The position numbers were made by a program, and so were the translations under genes. A model generated the notes under the pieces. That model saw only the letters and a program-made list of their open reading frames with translations. It was not told the origin of the DNA and ran no database searches. This document shows, one piece after another, positions 1 to 6,341 of a stretch of DNA of 7,217 nt; the first letter of the stretch is position 1; each line of letters begins with the position of its first letter. This DNA is from Azonexus sp. (lineage in GTDB: Bacteria; Pseudomonadota; Gammaproteobacteria; Burkholderiales; Rhodocyclaceae), in contig JAKLLI010000184.1 of the NCBI GenBank assembly GCA_023150195.1, positions 1-7,217 of the forward strand, given 5' to 3'.

Positions 1-2068
1 CGCTATCCGGCGAGAGAATGTAGAGGCCGGGCGTGTTGCCATCGCTGTCGGAGGCGGCGAGCACCATGCCTTCGGAGAGGCCGAACTTCATCTTGCGCGG
101 CGCCAGGTTGGCCACCATCACCGTCAGCCGGCCGATCAGCTGGGCCGGGTCGTAGGCGGATTTGATGCCGGCGAACACATTGCGCGTGGTCGCTTCACCA
201 ATATCCAGGGTCAGCCGGACCAGCTTGTCCGCCCCCTCAACCGCTTCGGCGTTGGCGATACGCGCAATCCGCAAATCCACCTTCATGAAGTCGTCGATGC
301 TGCACAGGCCTTCGGCGCTGGGGGCGGGGGCCGGTTTGTCGGCGACCTTGGCCGGTTTTGTGGCTTTCGTCGTGTCGACCGGTGCAGCCTCGGCGGCCGG
401 GGCCAGCGACTGCTTGTTGGCGTCGATGAGCTTTTCGATCTGCTTGGGATCGACGCGGGTCATCAGATGGCTATAGGTGTTAATGACATGCCCTGCGGCG
501 AGCAGGCTGCCGCTGTCCGCCCAGGTCAATGGCGCGATGTTCATGAAGGCTTCAATTTTTTCCGCCATGGCCGGCAGGATGGGCTTGAGCAGGACGGTCA
601 GCAGGCGGAACAGGTTGAGCGCATTGCTGCAGGCCGCATGCAGTTCCGCTTCCTTGCCTTCCTGCTTCGCCAGTTCCCAGGGCTTGACGCTATCGACGTA
701 CTGATTGGCGCCATCGGTCAGCGCCATGATTTCACGCACGGCCTTGCCGAATTCGCGGGCTTCGTAGAGTTCCGCGATGCGCGGCGCGGCGTCGACAATC
801 GCGCGGATCGCCGGCAGGTTTTGATCGGCTGGCGCCAGTTGACCGTTGAAACGCTTGGCGATGAAGCCGGCGGAGCGGCTGGCGATATTGACGTATTTGC
901 CGACCAGATCGCTATTGACGCGCGCGGTGAAATCATCGAACGACAGATCGATGTCTTCCATTGTCGCGGAAAGCTTGGCGGCAAAGTAATAGCGCAGCCA
1001 TTCCGGATTCAGGCCGGTGGCCAGGAAGCTCTCGGCGGTGATGAAGGTACCGCGGGATTTCGACATTTTGGCGCCGTCGACCGTCAGGAAGCCGTGCGCA
1101 AAAATTTTGGTCGGCGTGCGGTAGCCCGCGTGCTGGAGTTCGGCCGGCCAGAACAGGGCATGGAAGTAGAGGATGTCCTTGCCGATGAAGTGGTAGAGCT
1201 CGGTGGTGGCATCGGCCTTGAAGTATTCGTCGAAATCCAGTCCCTTTTGCGCGCACAGGTTACGGAAGGAACCCATGTAGCCGATCGGCGCGTCCAGCCA
1301 GACGTAGAAATATTTGCCCGGCGCATCCGGGATTTCGAAACCGAAATACGGCGCATCGCGGGAAATGTCCCAGTCGGTGAGTTTGTTGTCGCCCGGTGCC
1401 CCCAGCCATTCCTGCATCTTGTTGGCGGCTTCGGTTTGCAGCACGCCGCTGGCGGTGTATTCGCGCAGAAAGGCTTCACAGCGCGGGTCGGAGAGCTTGA
1501 AGAAATAATGTTCCGAATTGCGCAATTCCGGCTTGGCGCCCGAGACCGCAGAAAACGGCTCAATCAGATCGGTGGGCGCATAGGCGGCACCGCAGGCTTC
1601 GCAGTTGTCACCGTACTGGTCCTTGGCGTGGCACTTCGGACATTCGCCCTTGATGAAGCGATCCGGCAGGAACATCTGTTTGACCGGGTCGTAGTACTGC
1701 TCGATGGTGCGCACGTCAATCAGTCCGGCGGCCTTCAATTTGCCGTAAATGTCGTTGGCGCACGCCTGGGTTTCCGGCGAATGGGTGCTGTAGTAATTGT
1801 CGAAACCAACGTGAAAGCCGGCAAAGTCGCGGGCGTGTTCGCCGTGCACGCGGGCGATCAGCTGTTCCGGCGAGATGCCTTCCTTTTCGGCGCGCAGCAT
1901 GATCGGGGTGCCGTGCGTATCATCGGCGCAGACATACCAGCAATCATTGCCCGACATTTTCTGAAAGCGAACCCAGATGTCGGTCTGGATGTATTCCACC
2001 AGATGACCGAGGTGAATGGCGCCGTTGGCATAGGGCAAGGCGGAGGTGACGAGAATTTTGCGCGACAT
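1..2068 (-). CDS. metG: Methionyl-tRNA synthetase, C-terminal end cut by window edge
   Basis: Cytoplasmic class I aminoacyl-tRNA synthetase that charges tRNA-Met (initiator and elongator) using methionine and ATP. The minus-strand frame is open from the ATG at 2068-2066 to base 1 with no internal stop, giving 689 residues. It begins [16 protein letters not shown]. The HIGH-type signature is HLGH (residues 19-22). A zinc knuckle of the long MetG type is formed by C143, C146, C156 and C159, in the context CPKC...NCEAC. The KMSKS loop is exact at residues 334-338 (plus-strand 1055-1069). A helical anticodon-binding region follows, then an Ala/Pro/Lys-rich linker and, from about residue 591 ([14 protein letters not shown]), the OB-fold tRNA-binding domain that dimerises MetG. 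The last visible residues (GLYILSPDS) match the family's extreme C-terminus, so only about ten codons are missing. The Shine-Dalgarno before the ATG is weak. It is transcribed divergently from mrp, an arrangement also known in E. coli. Confidence 0.97.
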   Translation of the reverse strand, partial: MSRKILVTSALPYANGAIHLGHLVEYIQTDIWVRFQKMSGNDCWYVCADDTHGTPIMLRAEKEGISPEQLIARVHGEHARDFAGFHVGFDNYYSTHSPETQACANDIYGKLKAAGLIDVRTIEQYYDPVKQMFLPDRFIKGECPKCHAKDQYGDNCEACGAAYAPTDLIEPFSAVSGAKPELRNSEHYFFKLSDPRCEAFLREYTASGVLQTEAANKMQEWLGAPGDNKLTDWDISRDAPYFGFEIPDAPGKYFYVWLDAPIGYMGSFRNLCAQKGLDFDEYFKADATTELYHFIGKDILYFHALFWPAELQHAGYRTPTKIFAHGFLTVDGAKMSKSRGTFITAESFLATGLNPEWLRYYFAAKLSATMEDIDLSFDDFTARVNSDLVGKYVNIASRSAGFIAKRFNGQLAPADQNLPAIRAIVDAAPRIAELYEAREFGKAVREIMALTDGANQYVDSVKPWELAKQEGKEAELHAACSNALNLFRLLTVLLKPILPAMAEKIEAFMNIAPLTWADSGSLLAAGHVINTYSHLMTRVDPKQIEKLIDANKQSLAPAAEAAPVDTTKATKPAKVADKPAPAPSAEGLCSIDDFMKVDLRIARIANAEAVEGADKLVRLTLDIGEATTRNVFAGIKSAYDPAQLIGRLTVMVANLAPRKMKFGLSEGMVLAASDSDGNTPGLYILSPDS

Positions 2069-2185
2069 GGGCTCGGACCGAAAAAGCAAAAGCGCGATTC
2101 TACCGCGACAGCCGCCAAGGGCAGCCGCTTTGGCTTATACTCTACAGAATTTGTCGGGTATTCCCGTCTTTCATCCGGAGCCTTT
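2069..2185. promoter_or_regulatory. Divergent metG / mrp intergenic region
   Basis: This 117-bp gap must hold the start signals for both genes. On the plus strand a good sigma70-like -10 hexamer, TATACT, lies at 2136-2141, about 44 nt before the mrp ATG; no convincing -35 stands 16-18 nt upstream. On the minus strand TAGAAT (complement of 2097-2102) lies about 29 nt before the metG ATG, again without a clear -35. An imperfect inverted repeat (2114-2120 with 2128-2134, one G-T pair, 7-nt loop) sits between the two -10 candidates. The mrp ribosome binding site is GGAG at 2177-2180, five bases before its ATG. The -10 assignments are pattern matches only. Confidence 0.4.
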
Positions 2186-3277
2186 ATGAGCCTGAGCGAA
2201 CAGCAGATCAAGACCGCCCTTGAGGCTGCGGTCGACCCCAACACGGGCAAGAATTTCATTGCCGCAAAAGCGATCAAGAATCTCCGCATCGATGGCAGCG
2301 ATGTGGCCTTTGATGTGGAACTGGGCTATCCCGCCAAGACCCAGCACGAGGCCATTCGCAAGCAAGTGATCGCCGCAGTGAAAGCGGTGAGTGGCGTCGG
2401 CAATGTCTCCGCGAATGTGACGAGCAAGGTGGTGGCCCATGCGGTGCAGATGGGCGTGAAGCTACTGCCGGGCGTCAAGAACATCATTGCTGTGGCCTCT
2501 GGCAAAGGCGGGGTAGGCAAGAGCACGACGGCCGTGAATCTTGCGCTGGCACTGGCGCAGGAAGGTGCCAATGTCGGTATTCTCGATGCCGATATTTATG
2601 GGCCGTCGCAGCCGCAGATGCTGGGCCTCGCCGGTCGGCAGCCGGAATCGTTGGATGGGCAAAGCATGGAGCCGTTGACGGCCTATGGTCTGCAGGCCAT
2701 GTCCATCGGCTTCATGGTCGATGTCGAAACGCCCATGGTCTGGCGTGGTCCCATGGTCGCGCAGGCCCTTGATCAACTGCTTGGTCAGACCAATTGGCGC
2801 GACATTGACTATCTGATTGTCGACATGCCGCCGGGGACGGGCGATATCCAGTTGTCGCTGGCCCAGAAGGTGCCGGTGACCGGGGCGGTGATTGTCACCA
2901 CGCCGCAGGACATTGCACTGATCGATGCGCGCAAGGGTCTGAAGATGTTCGAGAAAGTGAATATTCCCATTCTCGGCATCGTGGAGAACATGAGTATCCA
3001 CATTTGTTCGCAGTGCGGTCACGAAGAGCACATTTTCGGCGAAGGCGGCGGCGCGCAGATGTGCCAGGACTATGGCGTCGAATTCCTGGGCAGCCTGCCG
3101 CTGGAAATGAGCATTCGCGAGATGGCGGATGGCGGAAAGCCCACGGTGGTTGGGGCGCCGGATTCGCGGACGGCGGAAATCTACCGCGCCATTGCCCGCC
3201 GGGTGGCGATCCGAATCGCGGAAAAGGCCAAGGACATGAGCTCGAAATTCCCCAACATCGTGGTGCAAAACACCTAA
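2186..3277 (+). CDS. mrp: Mrp/ApbC/NBP35-type P-loop ATPase, Fe-S cluster carrier
   Basis: Cytoplasmic MinD/ParA-like ATPase (363 aa) that binds and delivers iron-sulfur clusters to target apoproteins; the homologue is called ApbC or Mrp. Residues about 4-80 form the MIP18/DUF59 domain commonly fused to bacterial Mrp. The deviant Walker A is GKGGVGKST at residues 106-114, a switch region DADIYGPS at 134-141, and Walker B with DMPPGTGD at 213-220. The bridging-cluster CxxC is C274-S-Q-C277. Length and domain order are normal. The ATG at 2186 is chosen because it has GGAG five bases upstream and starts the DUF59 domain; the same frame stays open back to 467, but that part is antisense to metG. 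A strong terminator follows 22 nt after the stop, so the transcript probably ends there. Exact client proteins cannot be read from sequence. Confidence 0.97.
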   Translation: MSLSEQQIKTALEAAVDPNTGKNFIAAKAIKNLRIDGSDVAFDVELGYPAKTQHEAIRKQVIAAVKAVSGVGNVSANVTSKVVAHAVQMGVKLLPGVKNIIAVASGKGGVGKSTTAVNLALALAQEGANVGILDADIYGPSQPQMLGLAGRQPESLDGQSMEPLTAYGLQAMSIGFMVDVETPMVWRGPMVAQALDQLLGQTNWRDIDYLIVDMPPGTGDIQLSLAQKVPVTGAVIVTTPQDIALIDARKGLKMFEKVNIPILGIVENMSIHICSQCGHEEHIFGEGGGAQMCQDYGVEFLGSLPLEMSIREMADGGKPTVVGAPDSRTAEIYRAIARRVAIRIAEKAKDMSSKFPNIVVQNT

Positions 3278-3299
3278 GTTTTTTGCCAAAACCCTGATC

Positions 3300-3329
3300 A
3301 AAGGCGGGTAAAATCCCGCCTTTATTTTT
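3300..3329 (+). terminator. Intrinsic terminator of mrp
   Basis: A perfect 9-bp stem (3300-3308, AAAGGCGGG, pairing with 3315-3323, CCCGCCTTT) with a 6-nt loop TAAAAT is followed by ATTTTT (3324-3329). It lies just after the mrp stop codon and just before dcd, and should separate the two transcripts. The loop itself reads as a -10-like hexamer (TAAAAT), so the dcd promoter may overlap this element. Confidence 0.85.
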
Positions 3330-3349
3330 GTCGACCGCAGCAGGGAAAA

Positions 3350-3916
3350 ATGTCCATCAAATCAGACAAGTGGATTCGTCGCATGGCAGCCGAGCACGGC
3401 ATGATCGAGCCGTTCTCTCCGGATCTGGTACGCGAGGTCAACGGCCAGAAGATCGTGTCCTACGGCACCTCCAGCTACGGCTACGATATTCGTTGCGCCC
3501 GCGAATTCAAGGTCTTCACCAACATCAACTCAACGGTGGTCGACCCGAAAGCCTTTGATCCGAAGTCGTTTGTCGAGGTGGAGTCGGATGTCTGCATCAT
3601 TCCGCCGAACTCCTTCGCGCTGGCCCGGACGATGGAATATTTCCGCATCCCGCGCTCCGTGCTGACCGTGTGTCTGGGGAAATCCACCTATGCACGCTGC
3701 GGCATCATCGTCAATGTGACCCCGTTCGAGCCGGAATGGGAAGGTCACGTGACGCTGGAGTTTTCCAATACCACCCCGCTGCCCGCCAAGATTTATGCGG
3801 GCGAAGGCTGCGCTCAGGTGCTCTTCTTCGAATCCGACGAGGTTTGCGAAACCTCGTACAAGGATCGTGGGGGCAAGTATCAGGGCCAGGAAGGTGTCAC
3901 TTTGCCCAAGATTTGA
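3350..3916 (+). CDS. dcd: dCTP deaminase
   Basis: Cytoplasmic homotrimeric enzyme of the dUTPase/Dcd fold that deaminates dCTP to dUTP, the precursor from which dUTPase makes dUMP for thymidylate synthesis. The product has 188 residues, the usual size for this family. The active-site segment KSTYAR (residues 111-116) supplies S112 and R116, and HVTLEF (133-138) supplies the catalytic glutamate E137; the E. coli equivalents are S111, R115 and E138. The SSYGYDIR block (41-48) and the C-terminal lid with KYQGQEG (176-182) are also present. The start ATG at 3350 has AGGGA at 3342-3346 with a short spacer. It sits directly after the mrp terminator, so it probably has its own promoter. Family members with a dual dCTP deaminase/dUTPase activity exist; the plain deaminase is the better fit here but this is inferred from overall resemblance. 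Confidence 0.96.
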   Translation: MSIKSDKWIRRMAAEHGMIEPFSPDLVREVNGQKIVSYGTSSYGYDIRCAREFKVFTNINSTVVDPKAFDPKSFVEVESDVCIIPPNSFALARTMEYFRIPRSVLTVCLGKSTYARCGIIVNVTPFEPEWEGHVTLEFSNTTPLPAKIYAGEGCAQVLFFESDEVCETSYKDRGGKYQGQEGVTLPKI

Positions 3917-3959
3917 CGCGCTTTTTACCTCAAGCTGTCATCGAACTGTCTTATCCTGT

Positions 3960-3986
3960 GACCCGCTGCGGCGGGTCGCAGCTTTT
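3960..3986 (+). promoter_or_regulatory. Overlapping alternative hairpins between dcd and the decarboxylase
   Basis: Two mutually exclusive stems can form. The first pairs 3960-3966 (GACCCGC) with 3971-3977 (GCGGGTC) around a 4-nt loop. The second pairs 3965-3970 (GCTGCG) with 3977-3982 (CGCAGC) around a 6-nt loop and is followed at once by TTTT (3983-3986). The second resembles a weak intrinsic terminator. It lies 49 nt after the dcd stop and only a few bases before the decarboxylase ribosome binding site (AAGGA, 3988-3992; six bases to the ATG). It could end dcd transcription or act as a leader structure; the sequence does not decide which. Confidence 0.35.
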
Positions 3987-3998
3987 CAAGGATTCACC

Positions 3999-4583
3999 AT
4001 GCGCTTTCATTTTCCCATCATCATCATCGACGAAGATTTCCGCTCCGAAAATGCGTCCGGTCTCGGTATTCGTGCGCTGGCTGACGCCATCGAAAAGGAA
4101 GGGCTGGAAGTGCTGGGGGTCACCAGTTACGGCGATCTGACCTCGTTTGCCCAGCAGCAGTCGCGGGCTTCTGCCTTCATCCTGTCGATCGATGATGAGG
4201 AACTGGCGATGGAGCCGGAGGAAACGCTGGCGGAGCTGCGTGCCTTCGTTGGCGAAATCCGTCACAAGAACGCCGAAATTCCCATCTTCCTGCACGGGGA
4301 AACGCGGACCTCGCGCCACATTCCCAACGACATCCTGCGCGAGCTGCATGGCTTCATCCACATGCACGAAGACACGCCGGAATTCATCGCCCGCAATATC
4401 AAGCGCGAGGCCAATGCCTATCTTGATTCCTTGCCGCCGCCGTTTTTCCGGGCGCTGACCCACTACGCTGCCGATGGCTCCTACTCCTGGCATTGTCCCG
4501 GGCATTCCGGCGGCGTGGCTTTCCTGAAGTCGCCGGTCGGGCAAATGTTCCATCAGTTTTTTCGACGTGTGCAATGCCGTTGA
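3999..4583 (+). CDS. Decarboxylase N-terminal fragment (wing domain and start of PLP domain)
   Basis: First half of the broken decarboxylase, 194 residues as read. The ATG at 3999 has AAGGA six bases upstream and begins MRFHFPIIIIDEDFRSENAS, typical of the family's N-terminus; the frame is open further upstream only as overlap with dcd. Residues about 1-130 form the flavodoxin-like wing domain used in dimer and higher oligomer assembly. From about residue 148 the large PLP domain begins, including the PGHSGG motif at 167-172. The last six residues (RRVQCR) are out-of-frame translation after the lesion, ending at TGA 4581-4583. It lacks every PLP-binding residue of the core and cannot be active alone. 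Confidence 0.75.
   Translation: MRFHFPIIIIDEDFRSENASGLGIRALADAIEKEGLEVLGVTSYGDLTSFAQQQSRASAFILSIDDEELAMEPEETLAELRAFVGEIRHKNAEIPIFLHGETRTSRHIPNDILRELHGFIHMHEDTPEFIARNIKREANAYLDSLPPPFFRALTHYAADGSYSWHCPGHSGGVAFLKSPVGQMFHQFFRRVQCR
4557..4566 (+). other. Frameshift junction with T6 run
   Basis: Here TTT TTT CGA (4557-4565) of the first frame meets GAC (4564-4566) of the second. A six-T run spans 4557-4562. Reading five Ts instead of six gives CAG TTT TTC GAC, which joins HQFF directly to DVCNAVEELG in frame, but still without the seven family residues expected between them. Confidence 0.7.
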
Positions 4584-6207
4584 AGAACTCGGCCAGTTGC
4601 TGGATCACACTGGCCCGGTGGCGGCGTCCGAGCGTAATGCAGCCCGTATCTTCAATTCGGATCACCTGTATTTCGTGACCAACGGGACGTCAACCTCGAA
4701 CAAGATCGTCTGGCACTCCACGGTGGCGCCGGGCGATATTGTGGTGGTGGACCGCAACTGTCACAAGTCCATCCTGCACGCGATCATGATGACCGGGGCG
4801 ATTCCGGTCTTCCTGATGCCGACGCGCAACAATTTCGGCATCATCGGGCCGATTCCGAAGAGCGAGTTTTCCTGGGAAAGCATCCAGAAGAAGATTGCCG
4901 CGAATCCCTTCATCCTCGACAAGCAAGCCAAACCACGGGTGCTGACGATCACCCAGTCCACCTACGACGGCATTCTTTATAACGTCGAGGACATCAAGCA
5001 GGAGCTGGATGGCAAGATCGATACCCTGCATTTCGACGAAGCCTGGCTACCGCATGCCGCGTTCCACGATTTCTATGGCGACTACCACGCCATTGGCGCG
5101 GACCGCCCGCGCTGCAAGGAATCGATGGTGTTTTCCACGCAGTCCACGCACAAGCTGTTGGCGGGTTTGAGCCAGGCCTCGCAAATTCTCGTGCAGGACG
5201 CCGAACACCAGAAGCTGGATCGGGACATCTTCAACGAAGCCTATTTGATGCACACCTCGACCTCGCCCCAGTATGCGATTATCGCCTCCTGCGATGTGGC
5301 GGCCGCGATGATGGAAGCGCCCGGGGGGACCGCGCTGGTTGAAGAGTCGATTGCCGAAGCCCTGAATTTCCGTCGTGCCATGCGCAAGGTGGATCAGGAG
5401 TGGGGCGCTGACTGGTGGTTCAAGGTCTGGGGGCCAAATGATCTTTCCGAAGAAGGGATCGAGGAACGCGACGCCTGGATGCTCAAGCCGGGCGAACGTT
5501 GGCATGGCTTCAGCCATTTGGCGGATGGCTTCAACATGCTCGATCCGATCAAGGCCACCATCATCACGCCGGGACTGGACGTGGACGGCGATTTTGCCGA
5601 CGAGTTCGGGATCCCGGCGGCGATTGTTACCAAGTATCTGGCCGAACATGGCGTCATCGTCGAAAAGTGCGGCCTGTACAGCTTCTTCATCATGTTTACC
5701 ATCGGCATCACCAAGGGCCGCTGGAATACGCTGGTGACCGCGTTGCAGCAATTCAAGGACGATTACGACAAGAACCAGCCCTTGTGGAAGGTCTTGCCGG
5801 AATTCGTGCAAAAGAACCCGCGCTATGAGCGCGTCGGTCTACGCGATTTGTGCACGCAAATTCACAACGTCTACAAGCAGAACGATGTGGCTCGCCTGAC
5901 GACGGAGATGTACCTCTCGGACATGGTGCCGGCCATGCGTCCTGCCGACGCCTTTGCCAAAATGGCGCACCGGGAAATCGAGCGCGTGCCGGTCGACGAA
6001 CTGGAAGGCCGGGTGACCGCCGTGTTGCTGACGCCGTATCCCCCGGGGATCCCGCTCCTGATTCCGGGTGAGCGCTTTAACAAAACGATTTGTAGCTATC
6101 TCAAATTTGCCCGCGAATTCAATGCCGCTTTCCCCGGCTTTGAAACGGATGTGCACGGTCTGGTCAAAGGGAGCGATGGGCGGTATTACGTGGATTGCGT
6201 GCGCTGA
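4567..6207 (+). CDS. Decarboxylase C-terminal fragment (PLP core and C-terminal domain)
   Basis: Second half of the broken decarboxylase, in the frame one base ahead of the first half. Numbered from the GTG at 4567, it has TNGTST (38-43) for the PLP phosphate, DRNCHKS with H66 that should stack on the cofactor, HFDEAW with D157 that should contact the pyridine nitrogen, and STHK with the Schiff-base lysine K196 (codon 5152-5154). The C-terminal domain is complete, ending in the family-typical PGFETDVHG then YYVDCVR before TGA. No Shine-Dalgarno precedes 4567, and the first in-frame ATG (4786) would lose the TNGTST motif. Independent translation of a working enzyme is therefore unlikely. It overlaps the end of the first frame by 17 nt. 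Confidence 0.75.
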   Translation: MCNAVEELGQLLDHTGPVAASERNAARIFNSDHLYFVTNGTSTSNKIVWHSTVAPGDIVVVDRNCHKSILHAIMMTGAIPVFLMPTRNNFGIIGPIPKSEFSWESIQKKIAANPFILDKQAKPRVLTITQSTYDGILYNVEDIKQELDGKIDTLHFDEAWLPHAAFHDFYGDYHAIGADRPRCKESMVFSTQSTHKLLAGLSQASQILVQDAEHQKLDRDIFNEAYLMHTSTSPQYAIIASCDVAAAMMEAPGGTALVEESIAEALNFRRAMRKVDQEWGADWWFKVWGPNDLSEEGIEERDAWMLKPGERWHGFSHLADGFNMLDPIKATIITPGLDVDGDFADEFGIPAAIVTKYLAEHGVIVEKCGLYSFFIMFTIGITKGRWNTLVTALQQFKDDYDKNQPLWKVLPEFVQKNPRYERVGLRDLCTQIHNVYKQNDVARLTTEMYLSDMVPAMRPADAFAKMAHREIERVPVDELEGRVTAVLLTPYPPGIPLLIPGERFNKTICSYLKFAREFNAAFPGFETDVHGLVKGSDGRYYVDCVR

Positions 6208-6250
6208 CGGTCGTGTTGAACAGGGTTTTTCGCTGGGGAATTCAGGCATC

Positions 6251-6279
6251 TCGTCACGCGCCCTCGCTTTGTGTATGCT
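6251..6279 (+). promoter_or_regulatory. Possible sigma70 promoter of the TPR/beta-barrel gene
   Basis: TCGTCA (6251-6256, four of six matches to the -35 consensus) and TATGCT (6274-6279, four of six to the -10) are separated by exactly 17 bases. Transcription would start near 6286, leaving a leader of about 56 nt before the ATG at 6342. No clear terminator for the decarboxylase was seen between 6208 and 6250. This is a consensus match only. Confidence 0.3.
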
Positions 6280-6341
6280 GTTTGCATCGCGGTGTCTCGG
6301 GGATGGGGCGCATCCTGTCGGGTCTGGTAAGAGGGGGAATC

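Larger units (their letters stand above)
3999..6207 (+). pseudogene. Orn/Lys/Arg decarboxylase, broken by a frameshifting deletion of about 20 nt
   Basis: The two consecutive frames together give a PLP-dependent (fold type I) basic amino acid decarboxylase of the AdiA/CadA/SpeF family. Such enzymes are cytoplasmic and release CO2 from arginine, lysine or ornithine while consuming a proton, supplying acid resistance or polyamines. The first frame (188 family-like residues) ends in MFHQFF at 4562; family similarity resumes one frame over at DVCNAVEELG from 4564. Relatives such as SpeF carry FFGENxxRAD here, so seven residues, about 20 nt net, are missing. Restored length would be about 742 residues, normal for the family, with the PLP lysine near residue 392. 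Both flanks are otherwise undamaged and codon use matches the neighbours, so the lesion is recent or a sequence error. The substrate cannot be assigned; the SpeF-like RADVCNA region does not prove ornithine. Confidence 0.85.

Noticed and set aside
467..2185. Plus-strand open frame of 573 codons leading into mrp
   Set aside because: It is the exact antisense of metG, whose minus-strand product has HIGH, KMSKS and zinc motifs. The real mrp start at 2186 has a Shine-Dalgarno and begins the DUF59 domain.
2462..3301. Minus-strand open frame of 279 codons
   Set aside because: It lies opposite mrp, has a low-complexity Arg/His-rich product typical of antisense translation, and shows no recognisable domain.
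3795..3998. Upstream extension of the decarboxylase frame inside dcd
   Set aside because: This would be out-of-frame translation of dcd. The ATG at 3999 has a good ribosome binding site and starts the conserved N-terminus.
4556..4563. Classical -1 programmed frameshift heptamer at the T6 run
   Set aside because: A -1 shift leads into a frame reading Ser-Thr-Cys, not the decarboxylase frame. Only a +1 shift (or loss of one T) joins the two halves.
5047..5811. Minus-strand open frame of 254 codons
   Set aside because: It is the shadow of the well-conserved decarboxylase C-terminal half, with no family resemblance of its own.
6208..6341. Possible small gene or terminator after the decarboxylase
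   Set aside because: No short frame with a credible start and ribosome binding site and no GC-rich hairpin with a T-run was found; only a possible promoter is reported.
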